DNA of 64,000 bases from assembly GCA_009789175.1 (NCBI GenBank), contig CP046866.1, positions 1,116,001 through 1,180,000 on the forward strand, written 5' to 3'. Positions 63,922-64,000 of this stretch are shown here, piece after piece. The position numbers were made by a program, and so were the translations under genes. Every line of letters begins with the position of its first letter. Within the stretch, counting starts at the first letter, position 1. The notes under the pieces are model-generated. The model was not told where the DNA came from. It did no database searches and was given only the letters and a program-made list of their open reading frames with translations. The DNA is from Salinibaculum litoreum. Its GTDB lineage: Archaea; Halobacteriota; Halobacteria; Halobacteriales; Haloarculaceae.

Positions 63922-64000
63922 ATGCCGATGAACAAGATGACGGATGGCGTTAATGTCGACAGGCGTACAGTTCTTCGCGGTGTGGGTGCTCTCGCAGTTA
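63922..64000 (+). CDS. Start of a probable Tat-exported protein (cut by window end)
   Basis: 26 codons visible from ATG 63922 (a second ATG at 63928). VDRRTVLRGVGALAV carries the twin-arginine signal and the start of its hydrophobic core. A TATA-like box is 26 nt upstream. Product beyond the signal cannot be told. Confidence 0.6.
   Translation, partial: MPMNKMTDGVNVDRRTVLRGVGALAV

Noticed and set aside
1-64000. CRISPR array, insertion sequence or replication origin
   Set aside because: No regularly spaced repeats, transposase motifs, Orc1/Cdc6 gene or clustered origin boxes were seen.

Overview
This 64 kb window is chromosome of an extremely halophilic archaeon (class Halobacteria). The evidence is archaeal information-processing genes (TFE, archaeal TyrRS, aTrm56, RPA operon, GHMP-type shikimate kinase, Cdc48), very acidic proteins, GC-rich codon third positions, many haloarchaea-only small families, Tat lipoproteins, and TATA-like boxes centred about 25-30 nt before start codons (leaderless transcripts). 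Genus cannot be fixed from sequence alone. About 65 protein genes, one intact tRNA and several broken genes are supported. No CRISPR array, insertion sequence, integrase or replication origin was seen.

Layout. 1-5.1 kb (minus): a stress-kinase operon, two tandem PrkA AAA-type kinases followed by a DUF444/YeaH protein cut by the window edge. 5.4-9.7 kb: small conserved proteins (DUF5820-like, UPF0179), a succinylglutamate desuccinylase/aspartoacylase-like enzyme, DUF309, tyrosyl-tRNA synthetase and an adjoining Trm9-like methyltransferase. 9.8-15.7 kb is the least ordinary region: tRNA-Gly(TCC) followed by interrupted copies of its own 3' half, a cluster of hairpins, a membrane protein, a membrane histidine kinase, four damaged small reading frames, and a soluble kinase with an N-terminal winged-helix-like domain. 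It looks like a decayed integration site. 15.7-26.9 kb: HD hydrolase, peroxiredoxin, TatA, two tandem CheC phosphatases, a GMC oxidoreductase, alpha/beta hydrolase, glycosyltransferase, an asparagine-synthetase-like enzyme without a glutaminase cysteine, an FAH-family enzyme and a HAD hydrolase.

27-36 kb: ASCH protein, prephenate dehydrogenase overlapping an Rsm22-like methyltransferase, SurE, a PQQ-propeller lipoprotein, beta-carbonic anhydrase, then a short decay patch (truncated PIN domain, NUDIX-like fragment, internally deleted transporter copy) before an intact EamA transporter, and an overlapping shikimate kinase/chorismate mutase pair. With TyrA these give three aromatic amino acid steps in the window. 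36-51 kb: Cdc48-type ATPase, cytoplasmic chemotaxis transducer, aldehyde dehydrogenase, nitrilase-family amidase with an SRPBCC partner, AbrB-PhoU regulator, NAD-kinase-like protein, CinA-like protein, the TFE-DUF2110 overlap and aTrm56.

51-64 kb is a genome-maintenance block: RPA, RPA-associated protein and phosphoesterase in one overlapping operon, then an Lhr-type helicase and a MutS-like ATPase. It is followed by an O-acetylhomoserine sulfhydrylase-type enzyme, a Bat-like HTH regulator and the start of a Tat-exported protein. I saw no clear candidate for a wholly new system. The best leads are the tRNA-Gly scar region, the 80-bp inverted-repeat element near 51.0 kb, the uncharacterised gene divergent from the RPA operon, and the tandem PrkA/DUF444 operon.
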